Below are positions 10,639 through 21,547 of a DNA stretch of 64,000 nt, one piece after another (the stretch's first letter is position 1; each line of letters opens with the position of its first letter). The stretch is from Anastrepha obliqua. Taxonomy: Eukaryota; Arthropoda; Insecta; Diptera; Tephritidae. The notes below the pieces were generated by a model, which saw nothing but the letters and a program-made list of their open reading frames with translations, was not told the origin of the DNA and ran no database searches. The position numbers were made by a program, and so were the translations under genes. The stretch lies in NCBI RefSeq assembly GCF_027943255.1, contig NC_072893.1, positions 8,122,001 through 8,186,000 on the forward strand, written 5' to 3'.

Positions 10639-11528
10639 CCTATGAAATGAGACTTTCAGGTATTAATTCATAGATGTCGCTAGGAGTATTTTTAAACCTT
10701 CCAAAATGACTTGTTTTTTTTCGTCTGTCATCTGTCAACAATATTCAGTTCATTGTTTGTTACGTTTCATACAACAATGCATTTTTGTCGCTCTTAAAAA
10801 TGTCGAATTTCGTGCCTTCAAACTACGATTTGCGAACATCGTTGATTTTCTGTTATCAATTGAAGAAAAACGCTTCTCAAGCTCATCAAATGCTTATAGA
10901 AGCTTATGGTGGGCATGCTCTATGTAAAGCACAGTGCTTCAGGTGGTTTGAAAAATTCCGAAGTGGTGATTTTAGCGTGGAGAACGAGGTCCATGGTCGG
11001 CCACCGAAAACATGTGAGGACGCCGAATTGCAAGCATTGTTGGATGAATATGATGGTCAAGCGCAAGAAATGATGGCAGAGGAGTTGGCAGTGACTCAAA
11101 AAACCATTTCCAAACGTTTGAAAGACATGGGCATGATTTTACAGGTCGGAAGATGGGTGCCGCATGAACTCACAATGTGACAATGCACCGCCACATCGAA
11201 CAAGAGCGACCCGGGAATTGGTGGAGACGTACGATTGGGAACCGCTGGTGCATGCGGCTTACTCACCAGCCTTCCGATTACCATTTGTTTGCATCGATGG
11301 CGCACGCACTTTCCGAGCAGCGCTTCAATTTTCACGAAGAAGCCAAAAAATGGTTCGATGATTGGTTTGTGGCCAAAGACAGCCAATTTTTTTGGCACGG
11401 CATCCCCAAATTGCCTGAGAGATGGGAAAAATGCGTCGCTAGCGATGGCTATTATTTTGAAGATTAAATTTGTAACCATTTTTTGTTAATAAACGTTTGA
11501 AATTGAAAAAAAAGTCTGATGTCATAGG
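10639..11528 (+). mobile_element. Mos1-like mariner with internal deletion
   Basis: TA duplications lie at 10637-10638 and 11529-11530. The left terminus CCTATGAAATGAGACTTTCA matches the right, which in reverse complement starts CCTATGACATCAGAC. At 890 bp it is about 0.4 kb shorter than a mariner. The missing part is the middle of the transposase, so this is a deletion derivative that could at most have been moved by an intact relative. Confidence 0.85.
10800..11467 (+). pseudogene. Mauritiana-subfamily mariner transposase, core deleted
   Basis: The ATG at 10800 begins MSNFVPSNYDLRTSLIFC. The helix-turn-helix CFRWFEKFRSGDFSVENE, then GRPPKTCEDAELQALLDE and VGRWVPHEL follow, all close to the Mos1 pattern. 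At about 11172 the sequence jumps directly to CDNAPPHRTRATRELVE, which carries the second catalytic aspartate. The first aspartate and the preceding roughly 130 residues are gone. A frameshift follows AAYSP, then SDYHLFASMAHAL with the third aspartate and the C-terminus ERWEKCVASDGYYFED. The deletion rules out activity. Confidence 0.85.
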
Positions 11529-11635
11529 TATGCACAGAAAATTAATTTAGAAAGTTTGTTAAATCTTTTTAATCCTTATCTGAATTCTTCATTTTCTACT
11601 CATTCCATTAAATAACTAAAGCACCAGGACAATGT

Positions 11636-11900
11636 TTAATTTTGCGCCACTTTTTTTATTCCAATTTTTTTTATTTATTTATATTTAATATTTTTATAAG
11701 GAAAGTGTACAAAGTGGCGCAAAATTAATCATCCAATGTCAATTGCATTAAACAACTATAGCCTAGCGGCTTCTTGACAAGTTTTAACATTTTTTTTCAT
11801 ATTTAATTTTCACATTTTTGAAATGAAAATATACAAGGTGGCACAAAATTAATCATCCCATTACTTATTGACAAGTTTTGATTTTTTTTCATGTTCGTTT
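11636..11900. repeat. Cluster of GTGGCGCAAAATTAATC termini with a perfect hairpin
   Basis: TTAATTTTGCGCCACTTT (11636-11653) is the exact reverse complement of 11711-11728, separated by 57 bp of AT-rich spacer. The right arm continues into TAATCATCC. A second, direct copy of that arm (TACAAGGTGGCACAAAATTAATCATCC pattern) starts near 11829, and both are followed by a related stretch containing ACAAGTTTT. The 5' part of the arm resembles the terminus of the DD41D element at 46203. A weaker copy lies near 21331. These look like ends of small non-autonomous relatives. Confidence 0.6.
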
Positions 11901-12401
11901 TTATTAGACAATGAGCAGTACTTTTGTAAACAAGAATAATGAACATTTAAAAAAAAAAACAAAAAAAGAAATATAGGCAAAAATTGGTGAAATGGCTGCA
12001 ATCGTTTTGTAGCTGGCCGTAGGTAATTCATAAGTAGATATAAGTACTTATATATTTCTTTATATTTGTTGTTTTTTTTTTTCAAGTATTATTTTGCATT
12101 TTTGGCGGAAATACCCTAATGCCAAGTGAGCCGCTGACATAATGATAAGGCGAAAATCATGCACTTGCAATGTGCACTGGACAGTCTTGTTGGTGATTCA
12201 TTCTTTCGCGCGGTAGGGGCAGTCGAGGTAAACAAATTTAATTCACGTGACTCGGCGAAAAGTCAACGGAAATGAGAAAGCGATTTGGAAATAATGTTTT
12301 TTTCTTTTGTTTTATGAAAATTAGCATGCTTCGATTGGGAAAAATGTTTAAATCGAATTGGTGCGTATTAGTGTAGACCAAACTGTTCACAATGGCATGA
12401 A

Positions 12402-13116
12402 TTAAGGGGTTACATACATATGTAAATACGTCCAGAATTAAAAAAAATCGGTTTTTTGTTTTTTCGATATTTCGAAAGTGCAGTATCTTAAAAATATACT
12501 GTGAATATTATAGCCTCTACAGCCCATTAACTAATTAGAGAGTTGTCCGCGCGGTCCTTTACCTCAAACTTTAAACACATTTTTCTCGAAACTACTTTTT
12601 CCGGCATGGTCTAAATTATAATTCATACAGTTTTTAATATTTTTTGATGCGTTTTTTTTATATTCGAAAGCGTTTTGTCTATAGATTTGATTTTTTTTAT
12701 TTTTATCAAAGCATTTTATAAACATAATTAAAATGTGACAATGTGAAATAATGACGTAAAACGCATATTTTTTTAAATGCCGTAAATTACAAAATTTTTC
12801 GAAATTCTAAAATTTGGCTAGACAGACTGTAACCACAACTTTATTTTACAAGAATTTTTTTACTTTTTACAGATTTATCAACATTTTAAGGAAAAATGAT
12901 GCAGACCGTGGAGCATTTTTTTATTGTACTTTGGGTCACGTGATTTTTTATATACTAAGTTTTCTAAATAAAAATAAAAATAAATTTTTTTATAAAGTTT
13001 AAGTAGGTACTAATAAAAATTGTATACAATTTTTTATATTTATTTCCATTATTATCCCTTGTAAAAACAGTTTTTTAGCGCATTTTTGGCGCTGTTGGAC
13101 GTATTCAAGCCTTTAG
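12402..13116. mobile_element. TTAAGGGG repeat, copy b
   Basis: The left end is TTAAGGGGTTACATACAT with a nearby ACGTCC. The right end, read in reverse complement, is CTAAAGGCTTGAATACGTCC, an eroded match. The core CTTTAAACACATTTTTCTC lies at 12563-12592, about 160 bp from the left end, followed by GAAACTACTTTTTCCGGCATGG as in copy a. No coding frame of substance is present. Length is 715 bp, similar to the other copies. Confidence 0.7.
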
Positions 13117-13424
13117 TTTAGCTACATCTCTGTGACCATCCATGCACATGACAACTGGGGTAAAATTTAAGGAACCTCAGTGAAGCTTTGAAGAAGTGCT
13201 GCTAATTTCCATGTAAGGCAGTTTGTAAATGAAAACTAGCAAACGTGTACAATAACCACACAGAATGATAATTTTCAAAATTTTAAAGATTAAATTTATT
13301 TTAATATGGTAACTCATAAACAAAATTATATCATTAAAGTTAAATTTCCGTGTTTAACACATTTGGACCCTAGCAAAGCAACGCAGAGGAAAAACCAAAC
13401 TTTCTTTATTACTTTCTAATTACT
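13117..13424. other. No gene recognised
   Basis: AT-rich spacer between a TTAAGGGG repeat and a tRNA-related sequence. Nothing assignable is visible. Confidence 0.4.
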
Positions 13425-13512
13425 ACCGGCTTCGGTAGTCCAGCGTAAGTGCACTAGCCTGCCATCCCAGAGGTTGTGGTTCGAATCCTACGTAAAGCAC
13501 GGTCCTCGCACT
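13425..13512 (+). repeat. tRNA-related SINE head with RNA polymerase III boxes
   Basis: GGTAGTCCAGCGTAAGTG resembles a box A and TGGTTCGAATCC contains a perfect box B (GGTTCGAATCC), spaced as in a tRNA. The acceptor stem does not pair and no 3' pairing arm is visible, so this is not a functional tRNA. It is best read as the head of a tRNA-derived SINE. Its body does not match the SINE at 4920 and elsewhere, so it may be a second family. Confidence 0.6.
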
Positions 13513-14129
13513 TTTCCAACTAGTTTCTAAAAAAAATATTCATTCCTCAACCCCAAAAGCCTTATCCCCTTCAATCCTGCGGGAGCCACAATAGTCAGCG
13601 CATTATTTGCATTGTTGCTGCTAAAATAAGCAAAAAACAAAAGAAAAAAAACACAATTACACATTGCATCAGCGGCGCCAGCAAGAGGAAGTGGGCAATC
13701 GCTGCAATAGCGCAGACCAAAAATTTAGCGAAGTCCTCAATCATCTGTGTGATCCTTCTGACAAAAAATTGTGAAACACATATAGCGCTGCAAGCAGTAA
13801 AAAAGGTGTTGTTCTTAAGCAACGGCAGATGGGCATTCCACTAGCAAAATAGAAAGCAAAATAGATTAACGAAATCAACGCAAGACTGAGTCTTGTCGAG
13901 GCGCTATGCTTCCGAGTGGAGTGAACAAGAAAAAAATACTAATTTTATCAAAGAAAGTGAAAAGAAATAAGGTTATTTTATTTTATTTGTAACAACAGAG
14001 TACTGCGTTTGTGGCTTGCGTCTTCGAAAAAATCTACGCTGAATTTCATATCAATGGCCTTCTTCATAAGATTCCATATAGAAAACTTCTACAAAATATA
14101 ATTGACGCTTGCGGTCTTTATTAAGTGTT
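13513..14129. other. No gene recognised
   Basis: No coding motif recognised. The first part may be the body of the preceding tRNA-related element. Short open frames on the minus strand near 13600-13820 are hydrophobic and low-complexity. Confidence 0.4.
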
Positions 14130-14375
14130 TTCCGGTCTTGGTGCTTTCCACAAATGGAGGGACTTACAATTTTATGCCATCTCCGGATGACAGATGCTTT
14201 TTATGAGGAGGCTTTTCATGCAGAAATGCATTGAAATATACTGGCTTGTCATTGCCTGCTGAGGGGCGAACGCAATAAGAAAAAACTGTTTAAATCATTT
14301 GATCTTCCATGCCCAAGGTTTTGAATCCGGGCCCTACTGATTGTTAACGATGCATCGGCTGCGGCGACGGCAACT
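14130..14375 (-). repeat. tRNA-derived SINE copy, minus orientation
   Basis: Reads CCACAAATGGAGGGACTTAC, then a degraded CCGACTCCGAACGG region, TTTTTATGAGGAGGCTTTTC, CATTGCCTGCTGAGGGGCGA, and ends in GGTTTTGAATCCGGGCC and CGGCTGCGGCGACGG, the decayed tRNA head in reverse. This is the same element as the plus-orientation copy at 4920-5165. Confidence 0.7.
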
Positions 14376-14609
14376 TCTACATAGACTAATGGAAAATAAC
14401 TGAAGAACTGGAAGCTGGCGTATTCTGTTCGAAGCTTAATTTAGAGGGGTCGTGTGAATTTTCAAATTACCAAAGCATTTTCAAAGTTGAGATCTACGCT
14501 GAATGCGCAGCCGAACTAGACAGTCTTTAAATATTTGTTTGTATAACGAGTCTTTATCATTGATAGTCTGGCAGCTTTGGACCCAAAAAAAACTTACCAG
14601 TGAATTTAT

Positions 14610-15735
14610 AGGTAGGTACGTATAGTGGTTGTCAATTGACATACCTAGGCCTGCTGTAGGCCCATTGTGACACCACCAGGACTGTCCTCTCTCCTCACTC
14701 CACATTGTTGTCCACATTGAACCAACCTGTGGCTTTGATATATCTAACAAGACTTGTTATTTTTAAATTGGCTACTTTTGCCAAGTTATTCAAGGAACTT
14801 TTTCCTAAAATATTAAACCTTCTCCTATCCAGAGCCATGCACCTGCATAGGAAGTGTTTTTAGTCTCTTGTTTTTCAATGTCTTTACAGCATCTGCAATA
14901 ATTGTTATAGGGTGCTTCCAATCTACTGCCACGCCTGCCAATCAGACAGTGCCCTGTTAGAAACCCAAGAAGATTTCTCTTGTCTTTCCTGTTCAGGTTC
15001 AATAGTCTGTTTGTACGGCCTATGTTCCATTCTGGCCACGTTGTCCAACTTGTTGCACAGGTCAGGGACCGAGTCCATAGCCCAATGGCAGATCTGATAA
15101 GCATCAATTGTAACACTTTCAGGGCCAATTGGCTATCTGAATGTATATTTATTTCTCTTGTGGTGAGAATACTTTTCTTTAGGGCCATCAGGCCTTACCT
15201 GATAGCCCAAACTGCAGCTAAAAATACAATACAGTGATCCGATAACCGGAATAAAATGTTGGCAGTCCTTTCCTCAGAATGAAGGCCTCCGCCTACTTGT
15301 TCATTTCGCTTGAAACCATCAGTATTGATAGATACTGATTCCATTTCGATTGTCCATTACCCCATTGTCACATTTTCTCTCGTTGGGAAAGTTGGGGTAA
15401 AGGATGTGTTTACACGCAGCTATACTGAGTTACAAAATTCTGTTGTTTGATGTGAGAAGGGTATTCATCTAGTATTCTTGAGGCACCCCTCCTGTTAGTG
15501 GCTAGGTTAGAAGATTCTCTTAACCTAAGTGCCAATTTCGCCGCCAGCTGTTTGCTGTAGGCTTGAACCGGTAATAAGTGCACCATGACATTCAACGCTG
15601 GGCGTAGTCTTTGGTGATTTAGTTACGAATTCCATATTTCCTAGTCTCGTTAGTTCCGATTTGCACTCAGGGACATCTGGAAGGGCGACACTAGAAATTC
15701 TATTTTCATGATTCATTCGCGGTCACACGAGCTAA
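14610..15735 (-). pseudogene. RNase-H-bearing LINE, C-terminal half
   Basis: On the minus strand: an RNase H region including NIHSDSQLALKVL with the catalytic aspartate, WPEWNIGRTNRLL, LGFLTGHCLIGRRGSRL, and the cysteine-rich NNYCRCCKDIEKQE. The end of the protein (AxLKISSLLDISKATGWF-like) is read across frameshifts near 14720-14760, and the 3' UTR runs to about 14610. Upstream fragments to 15735 are heavily broken. It belongs to the same broad I/LOA group as the other fragments but to a different subfamily. Confidence 0.7.
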
Positions 15736-15865
15736 ATTTTTTTAGGCAAAATTTATTGCTTTTGCCGTTTCCTAAATACTTTAGCATCTTCTGGTTCGCA
15801 TATGTTGAACAATCCATGAAAATGTAAAGCGGAGAACGTTCGTCAACAGCTTCTTAAATATTTTA

Positions 15866-16690
15866 ATGAAAGAGGCAAAATTCTTCTCCTTGATTGGCAA
15901 GATAACCGCTTACGCGATTTTGGCCGAGTTTAACAAGGCGCGCCAGTCATTTCTTTCTCGAGCTTACCGGCGCCAAGAGAAGCCAAGTCCTTCTCTACCT
16001 GATCTTTCCAATGCAGAGAAGGCCTTCCCCTTCCTTTCGTACCGCATCAAATACTTTCAAAGCCGAAGCGTTTGTGTTCATTCGGAAGACATGACCCATC
16101 TCATACAGCTAACTGTTTTATGGTCTGCGATTACAAGCCATCTCTAATGTGCAAAGGATCAAAAATCTTCAGCAGAATCTTTCTCTGAAACACTCCAAGC
16201 ATTGCTTCATCGGATGTTGTCATCGTCCAAGCTTCTGCGCCATATGAGAGTACGGGAATTATGAGAGCTTTATAAAGTGTTGGTTTTGTTCGTTAGTCTA
16301 AAGTAACACTGGTTGGTAAGAGAGATTCTCAGTTGGATTTCAAGGCTGACATTATTATCGGTTTTAAGGCTGGTTCTTAGATTTCTTACAACCTTAAAAT
16401 CATAGCTATCAACAGTGGCGTGAGTGGCGATACGCTAGTGAGCCGACTGTTTGGTTGATGACAGGAGGTACTCGTTTTGTCCTCATTCACAACCAGACTC
16501 ATTCGTTTTGCTTCTTTATCCAGTTTGGAAAAAGCATAACTAACAGTGCTGTTGTTAAGGCCGGTGATGTCAATCTCATCGCTACATAAGTCAAATAATG
16601 AACGAATGATTGACGCACACACCTCTCTTAGATGTTTGGCAACACTCCTGCTCCAACTTATGTTAAGCGCCTTTCTGTTCTTCAAATAGA
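15866..16690 (-). pseudogene. RTE-like LINE reverse transcriptase fragment
   Basis: On the minus strand: DEIDITGLNNSTVSYAFSKLDKEAKRMSLVVNEDKTS, the segment after the catalytic ADD box of this LINE group, then VDSYDFKVV, a decayed YLG region, and, across frames, LGVFQRKILLKIF, with a basic RGRPSLHWKDQVEKDLASLG end near 15930. A frameshift breaks the reading after EDKTS. Related fragments of the same group are at 17848, 36212 and 49495. Confidence 0.75.
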
Positions 16691-16699
16691 GGACCTACA

Positions 16700-16830
16700 G
16701 CTGCCTCCAAATGGCAAATGGTTTTTTAAGAGAAAGTATTTCATGGCAGATTTCGAGCTCGGGAGTTACCAAATGATAGTCATGTACCAACCCATTCAGC
16801 TAAGGCGACGATCATTGTTAACTTGTAAAT
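16700..16830 (-). repeat. tRNA-derived SINE fragment, minus orientation
   Basis: Contains AATGGCAAATGGTTTTTTAA, ATTTCATGGCAGATTTCGAG and at its right end ACCAACCCATTCAGCTAAGG, the reverse complement of the SINE head (CCGAATGGGTTGG). The central TTTGCCATTGCC block is deleted. It directly follows the end of the LINE fragment. Confidence 0.65.
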
Positions 16831-17847
16831 AATTTAATTTCGCTCCACTTACTTGAATTGCATATTTCTTTACAGCTTGACAAGAAAATTTGCTAGTTTT
16901 TCTGATCTTGTGATGCATTGAAGCAAGGGTAGAGTAGGTTTAAAATATTGAAAGTAGCCAAATGCAATTGAAATCAGATGAAGTTTTTCATATAAAGCAA
17001 CAATTGCTAACGAGTTTCATTAATTCCGGTAATCAACAGTTGCTTAAATTTGTAGAAGAAAACTCCACTAGAAATACAACAGAATAGAGTCAATAGATTT
17101 CCCTTTTGGCGATTGTGGTATCGTTGGTGTTTACGCTAGCGGTTGTTTGCTAGCGACACGTCCTCGAGCCATGGAACACCAGTACGCAGAACGCAAGTGC
17201 TTTAAGTAGTTCCAACACTCTCTCACTCACGCTATGCCAGTGCAAACACAAGGGCCATAGTTGCTGCGGCTACACTTCGTCAACCCTCTTTTTTCATGGT
17301 CGATATTTGCTGAGTGGATAGCATAGCTGTGGCGAATTCACAGTAACAACACGCAATAGTAGTGTGATAGGAACACACGTATGCATGGGCACTCATCTAC
17401 ATACATACATACACACTCAGTGCATAGGCATGCCTGTAAGTCTGTCGTAGGCCGTTCCACATACATTTAATATCTAGAAGAACAAGAACGCTTTATTAAA
17501 AATGCACATTTTCAACAACTTCAACAACAGTTATGTAAAAAAAAACTACCACCAAGTATACTTATGCAGTTACGTGCGTACTGCCATATTTAATTCTACA
17601 CAGTCGACAACAAAAGTTACGGAAAACTACCCATAGGCAAACGGCGGGGATTTACATGGAGAGAATTACATAGAGTGCAGCAGTGGAGCAGATGGATGAA
17701 TGCGCACTTCATGGCCAAATTCAAACTCTACTCGTCAAAAACTTTGAAGATTTTCTAATTTAAGACGATCTACTGAAGGTCGAGGAAAGCGAGATGATTC
17801 TTCAAATAAGGTAGATAAAAAAACTACTAGAACAAGAAGTGCGCTGT
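16831..17847. other. No gene recognised
   Basis: Includes a GC-richer patch near 17120-17300 and a CATA microsatellite near 17398-17412, but no protein or repeat that I can name. It may be host single-copy DNA. Confidence 0.45.
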
Positions 17848-18180
17848 CTAACTTTTTATATTTGGCTCATGCCTAGAAATATTACCAATAAAAAATAATT
17901 CAGTATTCATAAGGGCGTCGTAAGTTCGATATTGTTGTATGTCGTAAACTCTCTTTTTTTTCTTCTCAACCTGATTTTTCCAACGCAGAGAAGGCCTTCT
18001 TCTCTCTCTGCTACCACCAACTTGGACCGCATCGAACATATCTACATATGTCGCGGTAAAGCTCATTGCTTCATTGGGGATCCTCGCCATCACCATCGTG
18101 CCAAGGTCTAAAATTCTTCTGCCGAATTTCTCTCTCAAACATTCCAAGGGTCAACTCAACGTCTTCAATATGTCGTAAAC
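17848..18180 (-). pseudogene. RTE-like LINE, C-terminal fragment
   Basis: The minus-strand frame reads MECLREKFGRRILDLGTMV, the FERKILRxIFGP region after the RT domain, then AMSFTATYVDMFDAVQVGGSRERRRPSLRWKNQVE, the basic tail. The same tail type ends the fragments at 15866 and 36212. Only about 80 residues of LINE protein remain. Confidence 0.65.
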
Positions 18181-18682
18181 TAAAAGTATGCTTGAGGGGT
18201 TTCGCAGGGTACCGTCTGAATCATATTATGAATTTTCGCACAGTTAAAAAATAATTGGTTGTGGTTTCAAGTCCTCAAAAAATGTTTTTACCTATAAGAA
18301 ACTTTACTATTCAAAGCAATTAGATACTTATAAAAACTTGTGAACCCCTTAAATATATTTCCAGCTTTAAAATTCTTTGACCTATAACTATAGTGAGTGA
18401 ATTACCTTTCAGAGGTTTAAAAGATGTTTAAAATCTTTTGATTACACCCATACAGTAAGGACTTAGATAGGCGTAACCCCATGGTTTGGGGCAGTATACG
18501 TCTCAAAACCTTAGCTCTGCCTAATCGTATTTTGCCTGTCGGTTTCAAAGGCGCAGGCGTAGTCAATGCATCCAATGCCAAGGAATTCTTTTATGCCTCG
18601 GGATGCACATGAGTCGAATCCGGTTGCGTCCCCTTAATAAATTTAATCTCCCTATGCACCCAAGGGCGCCGGTTTTACGATC
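18181..18682. other. No gene recognised
   Basis: The part from about 18470 may be 3' sequence of the minus-strand LINE that follows (18711-19320), but I cannot read protein in it. Confidence 0.35.
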
Positions 18683-18712
18683 GTCGTAGCCGAATGGGTT
18701 GACTATCATTCA
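18683..18712 (+). repeat. SINE head fragment
   Basis: CGTAGCCGAATGGGTTGACT and the following ATCATTC match the head of the tRNA-derived SINE seen elsewhere in the window. It ends exactly where the minus-strand LINE fragment begins, so the SINE appears truncated at that junction. Confidence 0.5.
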
Positions 18713-19320
18713 GTTCAATCGGATTCGATTTGTCAGTTCATTGGCTTTTTCATTACCCTCAATACTCCGATGTCCCGGGACCCAGATTAAGGTAACTTTA
18801 TGGTTTTCACTCAAGGTGGTGAGGCCATTCCTGCTTTGTTCCACCAGGTTAAGAGGTTTTTGTCGCCGAATCCAGGGCCTGGATTGCAGCTTGGCTATCC
18901 GAAAGAATATCAATATTGCACTTTAAAGAAAGATCTACGATTAGTAACCTAAAAGCTTTCCCAATTGCCAGTACTTTCAACTGAAAGACACTGCAGGCAT
19001 TAGGGAGACACACAGATTTTTCAATTCAAAGTCTATAAGAATATATACCAGCTCCAACACCACAATCCATTTTACTGCCATCTGTAAAGACTGTAGTGTC
19101 GAAGTTGTTTAGTGAGAATCCCTTATTACATTCCTTCCTAGATGGAAAGAGAGTGGCAAAATTTCTTGAAATCACATTTCAACTGAAAATTGAGTTTAAA
19201 GTTTTGAGAGTGGCTGCGTTCTGACTCTGCCTGTTAAAACGACTGTAGAATCGAAAATACTGGGAATATCCTTTAAAAAATTTGACAGTATATTCTTAGA
19301 AACCTATACTTTCGAAAACT
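18711..19320 (-). pseudogene. RNase H domain of a LINE
   Basis: On the minus strand: TDGSKMDCGVGAGIYS, then across frames DILSDSQAAIQALDSATKTS with the catalytic aspartate, then WVPGHRSIEGNEKANELTNR. These are the usual landmarks of the LINE RNase H domain in order. Frameshifts break it. The C-terminal zinc-ribbon end is missing because the fragment is cut at 18711. Confidence 0.7.
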
Positions 19321-19321
19321 T

Positions 19322-19855
19322 CAGAGACCTCCTACCTGAGCATCGGCATCCCCCTGACTGTTGTTAAAGGGGAACTGCTGAAATTATTTCTCAGGAAATC
19401 GCAGAAAAAATGGAGCTCCATTTCTTCATGTGCTATTTCGAAAACTCTTTGGACCCAGTACAATAAACGCAAGATGCAGAAAATCCTGGGACCTTCACGC
19501 CATTCAATTTCCAAACTCGTAGCTGTGCTTACCGGTCATTGGACGATCGGTACTCACGCAAAATAGCTGGGTTTAATATATAATCCCTTTTGCAAACTGT
19601 CGGCACCTTTCAGAGAAGGAGACTGTTGAGCACTTTCTCTGGAAATCTCCGGGTTTGACAGCTAGAAGACTAAGGGTACTGGGTGCGCCTTTCTTCGACA
19701 GCTTGGTGCAGTGCGCCAATCTAAACCCCATCAACCTTCTCGGTTACATCAACAGCTCTGGCTGCCTGTTGGCGGTCTCATAATGATATCAAAACGGTGC
19801 TTCAATGCTACTTGAGGAGTGCCAGATCGGCACTTTAACGGTTTCACCTACCTAC
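19322..19855 (+). pseudogene. RNase-H LINE C-terminus and 3' UTR, opposite strand
   Basis: On the plus strand: IGIPLTVVKGELLKLFLRKSQKKW, CAISKTLWTQYN, HSISKLVAVLTGH, then a frameshifted form of KETVEHFLCKCPALAARRL. The 3' UTR contains TCAAAACGGTGCTTCAATGC and ends TTTCACCTACCTACC. The same order and the same UTR occur at 25105-26150, so the two are one family. It meets the minus-strand LINE head to head at 19320. Confidence 0.75.
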
Positions 19856-21547
19856 CACACTTTCGAAACATAAAAAAAAATCTAATATATTTTTTTTTTA
19901 ATGCTAGACCACCGGGAGCCCAAATTTTCAAGAAAATAAACAAATTTTACTTATTTTCCGTAACCTCAGCCATTTCCTTCTCTTTTATTATACTTTTTGA
20001 AATGTTAAAGGAATATTGAATAATAAATATTTGAATGATATAATTTATTATTTCAAAATCAATTTCGAATGTTATAAATAAGTAATAAAATTTGCTTTAC
20101 CCCTCTAACAGTGAGCACAGATAATGGAATATTCAATGTGAAAATCTGTCACTTCTGTTCGATTGTTGCATTTACTAAATTTTTTCGGTTGCACTTCTTT
20201 ATTGACCGCAATTTAATAATTTAATTTCGAATAAAATTTTTTTGCGTTTTTCAGCCATTTAGTGCATGCATTTCGCTTTAAAGCTGCAGCATAGCAAATT
20301 ATTGCATGCAACTTTAGCTGGAATTCACAGCAAAATGCGCTACTGCGATGGTGATGTGGAAAAAAGGCCTTAAAGCCATATGCACCAGTGTTACACAATC
20401 GTTGAATGAATATTATGGCACAAAATGCATAATTAATGAAATTGTTGGAATATTTTACAGAGCTGTTGGACGATACGCCACGGTAGCTGGAGCTCGACAA
20501 GTGACAGCCAAGCGAATTGAAATCGCGTTTTTTGATTTGTTTGTATTTTTCAGTTAGTTTTTATTTTTCATTTTGTTTTTATTTTTTATTTTGTTTCAGT
20601 TGGCTGCAGTTTACGTTAGTTGCGCGTTATTTCTCTTGTTGTGATTGCTGTGCCATGTAATAGCAGCGAACAAGAGACGACATACAAGCAGGTTACCTGC
20701 AGTTACCTATGCAGTGACATACAAACAAATGTGCATACAAACAAGCATTACAACTTCAATTAGAAAAAAAACAACAAAAGTGGCGCATTCGCTAATGTGG
20801 CGCACTGTAACGCAAAGTTAAGCCCGCCATAATAGAAGCAGAGAAGAACTGTGACGATGCGAGTACAAATGTAAGCTGGCGGCAGTGCTTGGCTGGTGGG
20901 GGTACGGGAGTAAAAACAAATAATAACGGTATAACGCTAATTTGCTATTCACAAAATAAAGCAGATTTATAGCTAGCAAATAATGAACTAAAAATGAACA
21001 GTGCTTTGATGCTTTGGTTTGAATAGCAGATGCTTGCTGGCAAAATTTGAACTTTTTTGAGTGAAAAATTTGTTAGAAAAGCTGATGATATAAAAATAAA
21101 AAAAGGGTTGAACAAAGTTGATGAAATATTTTTTATACACTGCTTTGGAGTGATTATGAGATTTATGGCTGATATTTTGACGTACGCTAATCCTTTTTAA
21201 TTCTTTCCGGCTAAAATCACTACAAACTGATTTTAAATACCAACTCTACTAAGGCTTAGTAACGATAAATATGAAAAAAAAATTAAAAAGTGTTTTAGAG
21301 TGAAAAATGTAGCTCTTTTTAATATTTGTGCAATGTGGCGTTAAATTAATCACCCAATTTTGCTTTTAACTTAAATAAAAACATTTTTTGACTATTTAAA
21401 AAAAAATTATTTTCAGTGATGGGAGTCTTTATTTTGAACTTTACGCGCTTATTTGCTTGTCTGCATGTCTTGCATAGTGAAATTGGAGTGCGTTCGAGTA
21501 ATTAATATGATATGTAGAAATGCTTACAATGCTTAGTTATCGATGTA
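19856..21547. other. No gene recognised
   Basis: No transposon or protein is recognisable except a GTGGCGTTAAATTAATCACC segment near 21331 that resembles the termini at 11.7 kb. Around 20560-20720 there is a GC-richer tract preceded by a polypyrimidine-CAG that could be a 3' splice site, but no coding frame follows. Possibly host intronic DNA. Confidence 0.4.

Noticed and set aside
13425..13512. Functional tRNA gene
   Set aside because: Box B is perfect but the acceptor and T stems do not pair, so it is kept only as a SINE-like repeat.
20560..20720. 3' splice acceptor and exon
   Set aside because: A polypyrimidine tract and CAG exist, but no open frame, donor or conserved sequence follows.
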